From Streptomyces triculaminicus (GTDB taxonomy: Bacteria > Actinomycetota > Actinomycetes > Streptomycetales > Streptomycetaceae), in contig NZ_JAFMOF010000010.1 in assembly GCF_017349075.1 (NCBI RefSeq), positions 1 through 32,910 on the forward strand: a DNA stretch of 32,910 bases, given 5' to 3'. Position 1 is the stretch's first letter; each line of letters starts with the position of its first letter. Positions 1 to 8,127 of this stretch are shown piece by piece. A model generated the notes under the pieces. The model saw nothing but the letters and a program-made list of their open reading frames with translations, was not told where the DNA came from and ran no database searches. The translations under genes and the position numbers were made by a program.

Positions 1-449
1 CACCTCAACCGCTCCGCCACCACCGACCTGACGCCGGTACGCGACCTGTCCGTCGAAGTCCCTGCGCGTCACCCTCGGCACCGGCGATCTGACCCCGCTC
101 GCCGGCCATCCCCACCTCGCCTCCCTCGACCTGACCACCGCCGCCACGGCCGACCTCACGCCGTTGCGCACCGTCCCCCACCTGCGCGGCGGACTCGACC
201 TGTCCCGGGTCGACGTCCTCGACCCGGCCGTTCTGGCCGACCTGACGGAGCTTCGCTACCTCTCCCTGACCGGACGCCAGTGGACCGCCCTGCTCGACAA
301 GGGCGGAGTGCCCCCCCGCCCTCACCGCCGCCTGCCTGGCCGACGCGGACGCCACCCTTGACGACGCCCTCGCCTGGGCGGCCCGCCTCGGCCTCGACAC
401 GGAGAACGCCCTCCGGGCCACCGGCAACCTCAAGACCGTCGACGGGTGA
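1..449 (+). pseudogene. Leucine-rich-repeat protein, 3' part, frameshifted
   Basis: This is the C-terminal part of a leucine-rich-repeat protein whose beginning lies outside the window. Repeats of the type 'DLTPL...LxxLDL' are visible, for example TADLTPLRTVPHLRG and LTELRYLSLTG. The reading frame changes twice. The first change is near 48-58, between 'DLTPVRDLS' and 'SLRVTLGTGDLTPL'. The second is at the seven-C run around 309-316, after which the frame reads PALTAACLADADATLDD and stops at TGA 447-449. Each change equals one extra base, and the second sits in a homopolymer, so sequencing error is as likely as real decay. LRR proteins of this kind are usually binding scaffolds; no partner is evident. 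Confidence 0.55.
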
Positions 450-488
450 AAGGCGCTGCCCTGCCGGGGTCCTCCGGCCGACCGGAGG

Positions 489-1076
489 TCAGGGTGCCGG
501 CACCTCGCCGGGTGTGAAGGCGGCCGAACCGTCGAAGACGAAGAGGTCGCCGCCGGGTGCGACGTGCGCGGCCGGGAACGCCTTGCGGAAGGCGGCACCG
601 GCCGGTTCGGCGAGCTTCAGGTTCATCGCCCGGGCCCGGGCCGCCTGATGGTCGACGGTCACGTGCGACGGGCTGATGCCATAGGTCAGGAAGGTGACGG
701 ACGAGCGCGCGCCGCCGTCGACCGCGATGTCCGCGGTCGTGGTGCGGCTGGGTACACGGATGCGCAGCCCGGTCACGTCGAGCCGGTGCCCGCCGGCCGA
801 CAGCCGCATACCGCCTTTCAGTGGAATCTCGCCGCTCATCAGGTCCATGGAGAGGTTGCCCTTGCCCGGAAGGGCCACACAGCCCTCCTTCTCCGCCGCG
901 CCCTGGGTGCCTGTCAGGGCGAGTCCCGTGTTCTTGGCGAGGCAGAACGTGCCCGATCCGGTCACGGGGAGTGCCGGGCCCACCAGCGCCACGCCGAGGG
1001 CGCTCAGTGCGGTCGCTGAGAGGAGGGAGAGGGTCAGCAGCCTTTTTCGCTTCTTCAGCGTCGTGAGAGTCGCCAT
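489..1076 (-). CDS. Secreted protein of unknown function
   Basis: This is a 195-residue protein counted from ATG 1076. The open frame extends upstream, but this start places a classical signal peptide at the N terminus: KKRKR, then a hydrophobic core LLTLSLLSATALSALGVALV. The mature part holds two cysteines close together (GTFC and EGC), glycine- and threonine-rich beta-type segments, and an 'LFVFDGSAAFTPG' end. The texture recalls HtaA-like or other beta-sandwich exported proteins, but I cannot assign a family. It lies 96 bases downstream of the ketosynthase on the same strand, so it could be the distal gene of that operon. The ribosome site before the ATG is weak. Confidence 0.6.
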   Translation of the reverse strand: MATLTTLKKRKRLLTLSLLSATALSALGVALVGPALPVTGSGTFCLAKNTGLALTGTQGAAEKEGCVALPGKGNLSMDLMSGEIPLKGGMRLSAGGHRLDVTGLRIRVPSRTTTADIAVDGGARSSVTFLTYGISPSHVTVDHQAARARAMNLKLAEPAGAAFRKAFPAAHVAPGGDLFVFDGSAAFTPGEVPAP

Positions 1077-1172
1077 GGGCTGTCCAACGACGCCAGCGCC
1101 GTCGCGTCGCCCTCCGGTGTCGCCGATCACCCGCAATGGTGACGGGCGTCGTCGGACCAACTATCAGGACGC

Positions 1173-2402
1173 TCAAGGCGTTTCGAAGACGAGGACGGCG
1201 TTCTGCCCTCCGAAGCCGAACGCGTTGGACAGCGCGGAGGTGGCCCTGACGGGCCGGGGGGCCGCCGTCACCACGTCGAGGTCGCAGTCAGGGTCCGGCT
1301 CGTCGTGGTTGGCGGTGGGGGGTACCAGCCCGTGCCGCAGGGAGAGGACCGTGCAGGCCGCCTCGATCGCGCCCGCCCCGCCGAGTGCGTGGCCGACGAT
1401 GCTCTTGACGGCCGTCACCGGGGGCGGCGTACCGAAGACACGACGCAACGCCCGGGCCTCCGCGAGGTCATTGAGGACGGTACCCGTGCCGTGCGCGTTC
1501 ACGTGACCGATGTCGCGGGGGGCCAGTCCCGCGTCCGCGAGGGCGGCGCGTATCGCCGCCTCCGCGCCCCGCCCCTGCGGGTGGGGCGCGGTGATGTGGT
1601 GGGCGTCGGACGAGGCGCCGTAGCCCGTCAGGCGGGCGTGGAGGGTGGCGCCGCGCGCGGTGGCGTGCTCGGGGCGTTCCAGGATCAGCATGCCGGCGCC
1701 CTCGCCGAGGACGAAGCCGTCCCGGCCGGCGGCGAACGGCCGACACGCGCCCGCTGGATCGTCGGTGCGCCGGGAGAGCGCGCCCATCTGGGCGAAGCAG
1801 GTGGCGACGATGGGCACCGCCGGGGCCTCGCTGCCCCCGGCGACGACGACGTCGCACGTTCCCGACCGGACGAGGTCGCGTGCGACGCCGATCGCCGTGG
1901 CGCCGGCGGCGCAGGCCGTGCTGACGGCGAATCCGGGCCCTTGCGCGCCGAACCGGATGGCGATCTCGGCCGCCGCCATGTTGGGCACCGTGCGGGGCAG
2001 GAGGAAGGGCGAGACGTCCTCGGGCCGCCCGGCCGCGAGGCTGGCGAAGTGCGGGGCCCAGCTCTCGGTGCTGCCCGTGCTCACCCCGATCACCACGCCC
2101 ACCCGGGACGGATCCCACTCGGCGGGGGAGAGAGCGGCGTCGGCGAGCGCCTCCCGCGCCGCGACCAGCGCCATCTGGGTGAACCTGTCGGTCCGCAGGA
2201 CCACCCGGTGACCGAGCGCTTCGACGGCCCCGAACTCGCCCACCGGGCAGCAGATGTCCACCAGCGCCCCGCTCAGCCGCTCGTCGGCGACGGCGGTGGG
2301 CACACCGGAGCACAGCCCCCGCCACGTGGCGGCCGTGCCGGTGCCGCACGGCGTGACCAGGCCCAGGCCCGTGACCGCGACGTCCCGTTCCCGGCCTCTC
2401 AC
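1173..2402 (-). CDS. Beta-ketoacyl-ACP synthase (FabF/KAS II type)
   Basis: This 409-residue condensing enzyme joins an acyl group on its active-site cysteine to a malonyl-ACP-derived unit by decarboxylative Claisen condensation. The full catalytic set is visible: Cys164 in STACAAG, His304 in NAHGTGT, Lys333 in AVKSIVGH and His338 in GHALG. The C-terminal glycine loop reads NAFGFGGQN. Length and motifs match FabF and type II polyketide KS-alpha enzymes. Having an active cysteine, it is not a chain-length factor. It starts with GTG 2402-2400, overlapping the TGA of the ACP gene by four bases (GTGA), so translation is coupled. A second ketosynthase of nearly equal length lies on the opposite arm at 4251-5477. 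The substrate cannot be told from sequence. Confidence 0.9.
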   Translation of the reverse strand: MRGRERDVAVTGLGLVTPCGTGTAATWRGLCSGVPTAVADERLSGALVDICCPVGEFGAVEALGHRVVLRTDRFTQMALVAAREALADAALSPAEWDPSRVGVVIGVSTGSTESWAPHFASLAAGRPEDVSPFLLPRTVPNMAAAEIAIRFGAQGPGFAVSTACAAGATAIGVARDLVRSGTCDVVVAGGSEAPAVPIVATCFAQMGALSRRTDDPAGACRPFAAGRDGFVLGEGAGMLILERPEHATARGATLHARLTGYGASSDAHHITAPHPQGRGAEAAIRAALADAGLAPRDIGHVNAHGTGTVLNDLAEARALRRVFGTPPPVTAVKSIVGHALGGAGAIEAACTVLSLRHGLVPPTANHDEPDPDCDLDVVTAAPRPVRATSALSNAFGFGGQNAVLVFETP

Positions 2403-2662
2403 GCCACGGGCCCGGGACCGGCCGCCGGGGCGGCGGCCCGGCGGGCCGCGTCCAGCCGGTCGGCTGCCTCCCGAAGCGTGCTGCCGGCCCGCACGTCCTC
2501 CAGCGCCAGGCCGTGCGCCTTGCGTACGAGTACGGCCATCTCGCCGAGGTCGAGGGAGTCCATGCCGAGGTCGGTGAACGTGGTGTCCTCGGTCAGTTCC
2601 GCGGCGGGCACGGCGAAGCGGTCGCGGAGGAAGCCGGTGAGCAGGGCATAGGCGTCGGTCAC
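2399..2662 (-). CDS. Acyl carrier protein
   Basis: This 87-residue carrier protein holds growing acyl chains on a phosphopantetheine arm. The attachment site is Ser36 in DLGMDSLDLGEM, and the acidic helix II typical of ACPs follows. The C-terminal Ala/Pro-rich tail (AAAPAAGPGPVA) is probably disordered. The start is GTG 2662-2660, which overlaps the TGA of the upstream SDR gene as GTGA; the ACP stop overlaps the ketosynthase start in the same way. SDR, ACP and KS therefore form one tightly coupled transcript. The neighbouring ketosynthase is the obvious partner. Confidence 0.88.
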   Translation of the reverse strand: MTDAYALLTGFLRDRFAVPAAELTEDTTFTDLGMDSLDLGEMAVLVRKAHGLALEDVRAGSTLREAADRLDAARRAAAPAAGPGPVA

Positions 2663-3711
2663 GAACTCAGAGCCTTCCGGAGGTAGTCGCGGGTGACGGG
2701 CGGGGGAGGTGCCGGCAGGGGCGCGACGGTGTCCAGACGGGTGCGGTCGAAGCGCACGGCCGAGGCCGCGTAGCGGTGGAAGCCGGCCGTCAGCTCGGCG
2801 AACCGGGCGTCGAGGGGCCGGGGGTCCGCCGTCAGCCGCACCGACAGGTCCGGGCAGACGTCGCTCATCGCCTCCAGCACGTCGGTGACGGGTGTGTCGA
2901 CAGCGTGGACGACGTGGTACGTGTCGCAGGCGTGCCCGGGCGGGGCGGCCGCGACGGCGGCCATGGCCCGCGCGGCGTAAGTGGCCGGCAGCAGGTTCGT
3001 GGTTGCCGCCGACGAACCCGCCAGGCCCACCGGGGCGGGCGGGCCCGCCTCCTCCGCCAGGAGCCGCAGGCCGCGGCCGAGCACCGACAGCGGGTGGCGT
3101 GGGGTGCGCGGCGGCCGACGGCGGTCCGAGACGAGCACGCTGGGCCGGAACACGGTGACCGGCCGGCCGTGCTCCCGGGCCCAGGAGCGAACCAGCCGTT
3201 CGGCCGCGAACTTCGACTCCTCGTACGGGTTGAGGAAGCCGGCGCCGTCGTCGAGGTCTTCCTCGCGGACGAGGCCCTGCCGGGCACCGCACACGTAGGC
3301 GGTGCTCACGTGCAGCAGCCGGGCCCGTGGCGCGGCACCGGCCAGTTCCAGGACGCGCCGGGTGCCCTCCACGTTGACGTGGCGCAGCAGCGACGGGTCG
3401 GCGGTCATGGTGGTCAGGGCGGCGCAGTGCCAGATCTGCCGGGCCGCTCCGGCGAGTTCACGGTGCTCGTGCCCGGACAGGCCGAGGGCCGGAGCGGACA
3501 GGTCCGCCCGCAGGAACCGGACGCGGGAGGGCAGGTCGTCGAGCAGGGCCCGTCCATCGCCGGCGGCGGCCACGGCACGCAGCAGCCGGCGCAGCGCGGA
3601 CGGCGGCTCGTCGCGGACCAGGGCCGTGACCGGCTCGCCGGTGGCGAGCAGATGGGGGAGGAGGTGGGAGCCGAGGAAGCCGGTGGCCCCGGTGATGACG
3701 ATCAACGGCAC
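2659..3711 (-). CDS. Extended SDR / thioester-reductase-like protein
   Basis: This NAD(P)-dependent Rossmann protein of about 350 residues has the signature TGATGFLG at residues 7-14, an early acidic segment, STAYVCG as the Ser region, and a Tyr-x-x-x-Lys active site in NPYEESKF. The layout fits the NAD_binding_4 / thioester-reductase group, which releases carrier-bound acyl chains as aldehydes or alcohols. A sugar-epimerase-like or ketone-reducing role is also possible. The start is uncertain. GTG 3711 puts the Rossmann motif at the N terminus as expected, but other GTGs (for example 3726) and a TTG two codons downstream, preceded by GAGG, are alternatives. The frame stays open to 3960, but that extension is Arg-rich and not protein-like. 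It is the first gene of the leftward SDR-ACP-KS operon. Confidence 0.75.
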   Translation of the reverse strand: MPLIVITGATGFLGSHLLPHLLATGEPVTALVRDEPPSALRRLLRAVAAAGDGRALLDDLPSRVRFLRADLSAPALGLSGHEHRELAGAARQIWHCAALTTMTADPSLLRHVNVEGTRRVLELAGAAPRARLLHVSTAYVCGARQGLVREEDLDDGAGFLNPYEESKFAAERLVRSWAREHGRPVTVFRPSVLVSDRRRPPRTPRHPLSVLGRGLRLLAEEAGPPAPVGLAGSSAATTNLLPATYAARAMAAVAAAPPGHACDTYHVVHAVDTPVTDVLEAMSDVCPDLSVRLTADPRPLDARFAELTAGFHRYAASAVRFDRTRLDTVAPLPAPPPPVTRDYLRKALSS

Positions 3712-3990
3712 CTCTTCCCGTGGCACTTCTTCGCGGCGCACCGGACGGCCGGCGCACACCGGACGGCCGGCGCCCGGCGGGCCCGGCCCGGCGGACAACA
3801 GTGCGGCAAACGGTAGTACGCGGGACGGCCGGCGGGGGCGGGGCCGGGAGACGGTCACCCGGGGAGTGACGGGGGTTTGCCGCGACCATGGGCGGGCCCG
3901 CACGATGTCCCGGTTTGCAGCGCCTTTCCTCTTCTCCCGGCGCTCGCCTCTCTCTCGCATCCCCTCTCGTACCGGAGGACGGTCACCACC
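3712..3990. promoter_or_regulatory. Divergent intergenic region between the two ACP-KS arms
   Basis: About 280 bases separate the leftward SDR-ACP-KS operon from the rightward ACP-KS pair, so promoters for both should lie here. The only strong local signal is the ribosome-binding site GGAGGA at 3974-3979, eleven bases before the ATG of the rightward ACP. I cannot assign a convincing -10/-35 pair. A short tandem repeat (3739-3773) lies near the SDR start. Confidence 0.45.
3739..3773. repeat. Tandem direct repeat, 2 copies, 18-bp period
   Basis: The 17-mer CACCGGACGGCCGGCGC occurs at 3739-3755 and again at 3757-3773, separated by a single A. It lies just upstream of the likely SDR start and could be an operator or simple replication slippage. 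Confidence 0.6.
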
Positions 3991-4254
3991 ATGAGTACCG
4001 AGATCCAGGGCTACGGCCTCGTCGTCGATGTCCTGACCGGCAAGTTCCGGGTTCCGTCCGACCGGGTGTCGCCCGGCGCCACGCTCGCCGGGCTGGAGCT
4101 GGACTCCCTGGCGCTCGTGGAGTTCGCCCTGACCCTGACCGACCGTACCGGTGTCCGCTTCACCGGCGAGGAGGTGGGCGCGGACCTCACCCTGGGCGCC
4201 CTCGGCGAGGCCGTGGATGCCAGGCTGCGCGGCGACACCGCCACCGCGAGGTGA
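3991..4254 (+). CDS. Acyl carrier protein (second)
   Basis: This 87-residue ACP has its phosphopantetheine attachment serine at position 39 in LELDSLALVEF. The ATG at 3991 is preceded by GGAGGA at 3974-3979, the best ribosome site in this part of the window. The downstream ketosynthase begins at GTG 4251, overlapping this gene's TGA as GTGA, so the two are translationally coupled. It has the same length as the ACP on the opposite strand but differs in sequence around the serine (LELDSLAL against LGMDSLDL). The two carriers may therefore serve different partner enzymes. Confidence 0.88.
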   Translation: MSTEIQGYGLVVDVLTGKFRVPSDRVSPGATLAGLELDSLALVEFALTLTDRTGVRFTGEEVGADLTLGALGEAVDARLRGDTATAR

Positions 4255-5477
4255 CCGGCCGACCCGCCGTAGCGGTGACCGGCCTGGGCGCGGTGACGCC
4301 GGCCGGCACGGACGTCGGCGCCTTGTGGCGAGCGGTGTGCGAGGGCCGCTCCACGGCCACGCGCGATCCCGGACTCGCCGGCCTGCCGGTCGACTTCAGC
4401 TGCCGCGTGCCCGAACCGTTCGAGCCGACCGTGGGGCACCGTCAGCTGTGGCGACTGGACCGCTTCACCACCCTCGCCCTCGCCGCGGCCGACGAGGCCG
4501 TGCGGGACGCGGGCCTGTCCCCGGCGACGTGGGACGGGGCCCGCGTCGGCGTGGTGGTCGGCTGCGGGCTGGGCGGGGCGTGGGCCTGGGAGGCCCAGTA
4601 CCGCAGGCTCGCCGAGCAGGGGCCGGAGTCCGTCTCGCCCCTGGTCGTGCCGATGGTGATCCCGAACATGGCGGCGGGCGAGATCGCGCTCGTGCTCGGT
4701 GCCCGTGGGCCCAGCGTGGTCACCGCCACGGCCTGCGCCTCCGGCGCGAGCGCGCTGGCGGTGGCGCACGGCTGGCTGACGCAGGGTCTGTGCGACGTGG
4801 TCGTCGCCGGAGGCGCGGAGTCGGGCAGCACGCCACTGATGGTGACCGGTTTCCACCGGGCCGGCGCGCTCTCGGCCCGTACGGCCGATCCGGCGGCCGC
4901 GTCCCGGCCGTTCGCTGCCGACCGCGACGGTTTTGTGATGGCCGAGGCCGCCGCCGTGCTGGTGCTGGAACGGGCTGAGGACGCACGCGCCCGGCGGGTG
5001 CGGCCCCGGGCGCTGCTCGCGGGCTGCGGGGCGGCCACGGACGCGTACCATCCCACCGCTCCCGACCCCACGGGCCGAGGTGCCGAGGCGGCGGTGCGCG
5101 CCGCGCTGGCCACGGCGGGTCTCGCCCCGGACGACATCGGTCATGTCAACGCGCACGGCACCTCCACCCCGCAGGGGGACGCCGTGGAGGCGCGGCTCAT
5201 CGCCCGGGTGTTCCCGCACGGGCCGAGCGTCACCTCGGCCAAGGGCGCCCTCGGCCACGCGCTGGGGGCCGCGGGCGCGGTCGAGGCGGTGCTGACGGTG
5301 CTGAGCCTGCGGCAGGGCACCGTGCCGCCCACGGCCAACACCGACGCGCCCGACCCCGCCCTCCCGGACCTCGACCTGGTGGTGAAGGCGCCCCGCACCC
5401 AGGACGTCGTGGCCGCCGTCAGTCACTCCTTCGGCTTCGGCGGCCACAACGTCTGCCTGGCCTTCACCCGGCCCTGA
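4251..5477 (+). CDS. Beta-ketoacyl-ACP synthase (second, FabF type)
   Basis: This 408-residue condensing enzyme shows a complete active site: Cys162 in TATACASG, His302 in NAHGTST, Lys331 in SAKGALGH and His336 in GHALG, with SFGFGGHN near the C terminus. Like the leftward ketosynthase it keeps the nucleophilic cysteine, so the two are a pair of active synthases rather than a KS/chain-length-factor heterodimer. The GTG start overlaps the ACP stop. Its 3' end overlaps the convergent desaturase gene by 14 bases. Possible division of labour, such as starter selection against elongation or use of saturated against unsaturated chains, is inference. Confidence 0.9.
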   Translation: MTGRPAVAVTGLGAVTPAGTDVGALWRAVCEGRSTATRDPGLAGLPVDFSCRVPEPFEPTVGHRQLWRLDRFTTLALAAADEAVRDAGLSPATWDGARVGVVVGCGLGGAWAWEAQYRRLAEQGPESVSPLVVPMVIPNMAAGEIALVLGARGPSVVTATACASGASALAVAHGWLTQGLCDVVVAGGAESGSTPLMVTGFHRAGALSARTADPAAASRPFAADRDGFVMAEAAAVLVLERAEDARARRVRPRALLAGCGAATDAYHPTAPDPTGRGAEAAVRAALATAGLAPDDIGHVNAHGTSTPQGDAVEARLIARVFPHGPSVTSAKGALGHALGAAGAVEAVLTVLSLRQGTVPPTANTDAPDPALPDLDLVVKAPRTQDVVAAVSHSFGFGGHNVCLAFTRP

Positions 5478-6438
5478 ACAGCCCAGCTCCGTCCCGCGCC
5501 CGGGCCTCCAGCAGCGCCGCACGCCGCTCGTCGAAGGCCCGGGCCCGCTCCCCGAGGGCCTCCAGCCACTGCCCCAGCTCGTCCTGGCACCGCCGCCCCC
5601 GAGAGCCGGCGGCCGGCATGTCGAGTGCCTTGAGCGTACGCAGCAGCGGTGCCGCCACCTCGTCGTGGAACACGCCCACGTGGAAGATCCCGCCGAGTGC
5701 CACGTCCGCCGCCAGCCGCTCGAAGTCGGGGGCGCCGTGCCCGGGCATGCGGAAGGCGCGCAGCGTGCGCGACAGCGCCTCCAGGGCCGGGCCGGGTTCG
5801 ATCGACAGGGCGGCGCGGAAGAGGTCGCGGTAGAACACCATGTGGAGGTTCTCGTCCGCGGCGACGCGCGCCATCAGCCCTTCGCAGACGGGATCGCCGC
5901 TGTGCCGGCCGGCATTGCGGTGCGCCACGCGCGTCGCCAGCTCCTGCACCATCACGTACGCCAGCCCGGGCAGGACGCCGCTGTCACCGAACCGGAAACC
6001 GGTGGATACCTGGCGCATCCGGGCGCGCTCGAGCGCGACGGGGTCGACGGCGCGCGCGGCGTGCAGGTAGGCGCGGAGGGCGGCCGAGTGCCGGTCCTCC
6101 TCGGCCGTCCACCGGTGCAGCCAGGTGCCCCAGGCGCCGTCGGCCGACACTGTCGTGGCGAAGGCGTGGTGATAGCCGGGGAGATTGTCCTCGGTGAGCA
6201 GGTTGAGCACCAGCGCCCCGCGTACGGGTGCCGCCAGCGCCGACTGCTCCTCGCGCCACTCCTCGCCACCCAGCGGCCCGTCGAAGTCGCTCGCCCTGCC
6301 CCACGGCACGTACTGATGGGGGAACCACTCCCGGGAGGCGGCCAGATGCCGGTCGAGCAGGTCACCGACCATGGGCTCCAGCACGGTCAGCCAACGGACG
6401 TCGTCCCGGCCTCGGGACTTCTCGGTGTCAACGGTCAC
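5464..6438 (-). CDS. Acyl-ACP desaturase (soluble diiron)
   Basis: This protein of about 324 residues introduces a cis double bond into an acyl chain bound to ACP, using O2 and a diiron centre. All six iron ligands of the stearoyl-ACP desaturase family are visible: Glu83 (LTEDNLPGYH), Glu114 and His117 (AEEDRH), Glu166 (MVQELAT), and Glu196 and His199 (DENLH). GTG 6438 was chosen because it gives the usual family N terminus before WLTVLEPMV; a GTG at 6486 would add 16 residues. Neither has a clear ribosome site. The gene converges on the second ketosynthase with a 14-base overlap. Next to two ACP-KS pairs, it probably acts on a chain carried by one of those ACPs, although a housekeeping membrane-lipid role cannot be excluded. 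Confidence 0.88.
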   Translation of the reverse strand: MTVDTEKSRGRDDVRWLTVLEPMVGDLLDRHLAASREWFPHQYVPWGRASDFDGPLGGEEWREEQSALAAPVRGALVLNLLTEDNLPGYHHAFATTVSADGAWGTWLHRWTAEEDRHSAALRAYLHAARAVDPVALERARMRQVSTGFRFGDSGVLPGLAYVMVQELATRVAHRNAGRHSGDPVCEGLMARVAADENLHMVFYRDLFRAALSIEPGPALEALSRTLRAFRMPGHGAPDFERLAADVALGGIFHVGVFHDEVAAPLLRTLKALDMPAAGSRGRRCQDELGQWLEALGERARAFDERRAALLEARARDGAGLFRAG

Positions 6439-6574
6439 AGCGACCGAGTATGGGCCGCGGGACGGTGACGCCGGGTACGGCGTCACCCGGGGGAATGACC
6501 CGGTGCGGCCCGGTACGCCTCTTGTGGCGTGAGTGCGTGCCGGGCCGCCGTGCGTGTGGCGGCCGAGTCGGCCG

Positions 6575-7095
6575 CTATCGCGCCCGTGCGATCTGGGAGC
6601 GCACGAAGACGGTGGGGCCGTCGTCCGGGTGCTCGTGGGGGTAGTTGGCCGGCACGGTGAACTCGTCGACGATGCCCTGCTCGAAGACCAGGGTCATGCT
6701 GGAGCCGCCGTAGCTGAAGTAGCCGAGCTCCGGGCCGCACTCGATGAACGCCAGGCCGCGCGTGTTGACGTGCGCCTGGTAGCTCTGCGAGTGGGTGAAG
6801 GTCTCGGGATCCGGCGTCTCGTTCTCCGCGGCGCTGAACATCAGGCCGGGCACGATCTCGAGCTGCTTGATCGTTCCATCCACGGGGACGTTCCACCGGT
6901 GGAAGGAGTTGACCGAGAGGAACGCCTGGTACACATCGCCGCGGACGAACCTGTTGACGTAGTCGTCCCCGCACTCCGGCCCGCTGAGCATGGTCTCCAG
7001 CGAGTACTGCTCCTTGATCCAGAAGTCGGCCTGCCGGGCCACGTTGCGCCTGATGTTGTAGAGGTGCCGTCGTTCGGCGCGACGATGACGCCACC
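6575..7095 (-). pseudogene. Phosphatidylserine-decarboxylase-family remnant
   Basis: The readable part (VARQADFWIKEQYSLETML, SVNSFHRWNVPVDG, FIECGPELGYFSYGGSS) matches the catalytic domain of phosphatidylserine-decarboxylase-like proteins. It includes FHRWxxPVDG and a GGSS motif where the self-cleaving serine is expected. The N-terminal half is missing. Near 7063 the frame slips by one base: upstream it reads GGVIVAPNDGT, then LYNIRRN continues in the other frame. Homology fades around 7095, where unrelated sequence on the other strand begins. Truncation plus frameshift means no full enzyme is made. It lies just upstream of the desaturase on the same strand, so it may once have belonged to a lipid-related locus. 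Confidence 0.65.
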
Positions 7096-7104
7096 CGGGC
7101 CGAG

Positions 7105-7440
7105 CTCTGCCACACCGCCGGCCACGTCCCCGACCTCGTACGGATCAGCGACACCTCCACGGCCGACTTCGCCCGCACGGTCACCGACAACCTCACCACC
7201 ACCTACGCCACCCTGCGCACATTCGCCCTGACCACCCGGCGGCTCGGCTCCCCGCCGCCGCGGTGCTGCTCGGCTCCGTCGGCGCGATGCGCGCCCACCG
7301 CTACCGCGTCGCCTACGACGCCGCCAAAGCCGGGATCGAAGCCCTGGCCCGATCCTTCACCGTGGAGCTCGGCGACCACCTGGCCGTGCGCACCTTCGCC
7401 CTCGGCCCCGTCGCCCAGTCCGCCACAACCGCCGCCGACG
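7105..7440 (+). pseudogene. Short-chain dehydrogenase remnant
   Basis: An SDR core segment is readable: DNLTTTYATLRTFAL in one frame, then, after a one-base slip near 7253, AAAVLLGSVGAMRAHRYRV followed by the active-site YDAAKAG and ALARSFTVELGDHLAVR. The N-terminal nucleotide-binding part is missing, and the 3' end is cut at about 7440 by the IS5-family fragment. It is flanked by two other broken genes, so this is a composite scar. Confidence 0.6.
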
Positions 7441-8127
7441 GAGGATCTTGTAGTTCTTCATCCTCGCGAAGGCATGTTCCACGCGGGCGCGGATCTTGCG
7501 GTGTTCTGCGTTGTCCGCCTCCTCGCCTGGCAGGAGGGGGCGTCCCTGGCGTTTGCGGTGCGGGACGATGAGTCCGGTGTTGATGTAGGCGCCGTTACCG
7601 AGCACGGTGACGCCCTGGCACTGGGCGGGCAGGCCGGAGTTCCGCCAGATGTGGGCGTCGGCCTTGTTGCCCGGAGCCGGCCGGGCGGTGGCGATCATCA
7701 GTTTTGTGTCAGCATAGATGATGACCTGCACGTTCGCGGAGAAGCGGTAGTTGCGGCTCGTGCGCCGACCTGCCGGTCACGTACCGGGATCAAGGTGCCG
7801 TCCACGATCCACAGCCGGTCCGGGGCATCGGCGGGCTGGGCGGCCGGCTCGAGTGCCAGCAGGGGCCGCAGTCGCTGGATGCCCCGGCACACGGTCGCCG
7901 GCGAGACACCGAACAGCGGCGCGAGCTGCCGCATCGTGAGGTTCGTGCGGTAGTTACACGGCCACCAGCAGCACCCGGTCCGCCAGCGGCAGACACAACG
8001 GCCGACCGCCACCGGGACCGCTTCCGCCTCGCTCCCGGACTACCCGCAACAGCCCCTCAAACTGCCGCATACGCAGCCCCGTGAACGTCTCCACTCAGAC
8101 CCGATCAGCCCTCAACACCTTGGCCAT
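7437..8127 (-). pseudogene. IS5-family transposase (DDE_Tnp_4 type), inactivated
   Basis: Reading leftward from ATG 8127, the transposase starts MAKVLRADRV and meets TGA at 8097-8095 where Trp is expected. It continues ETFTGLRMRQFEGLLRVVRE, slips near 7955, and reads YRTNLTMRQLAPLFGVSPAT (HTH) and LWIVDGTLIPV with the first catalytic Asp. It slips again near 7755 and then reads IATARPAPGNKADAH and GNGAYINTG, where a second catalytic Asp would normally sit but Asn is present. It ends at VEHAFARMKNYKILR, short of the usual C terminus. One nonsense codon, at least two frameshifts, loss of a catalytic residue and a missing end make it clearly dead. The 5' terminus of the element probably lies near 8170. 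Confidence 0.8.

Noticed and set aside
1173..5477. The two ketosynthases as a KS/chain-length-factor pair of an aromatic type II PKS
   Set aside because: Both retain the active-site Cys and both His; a CLF would have Gln or another residue in place of Cys. Each also has its own ACP.
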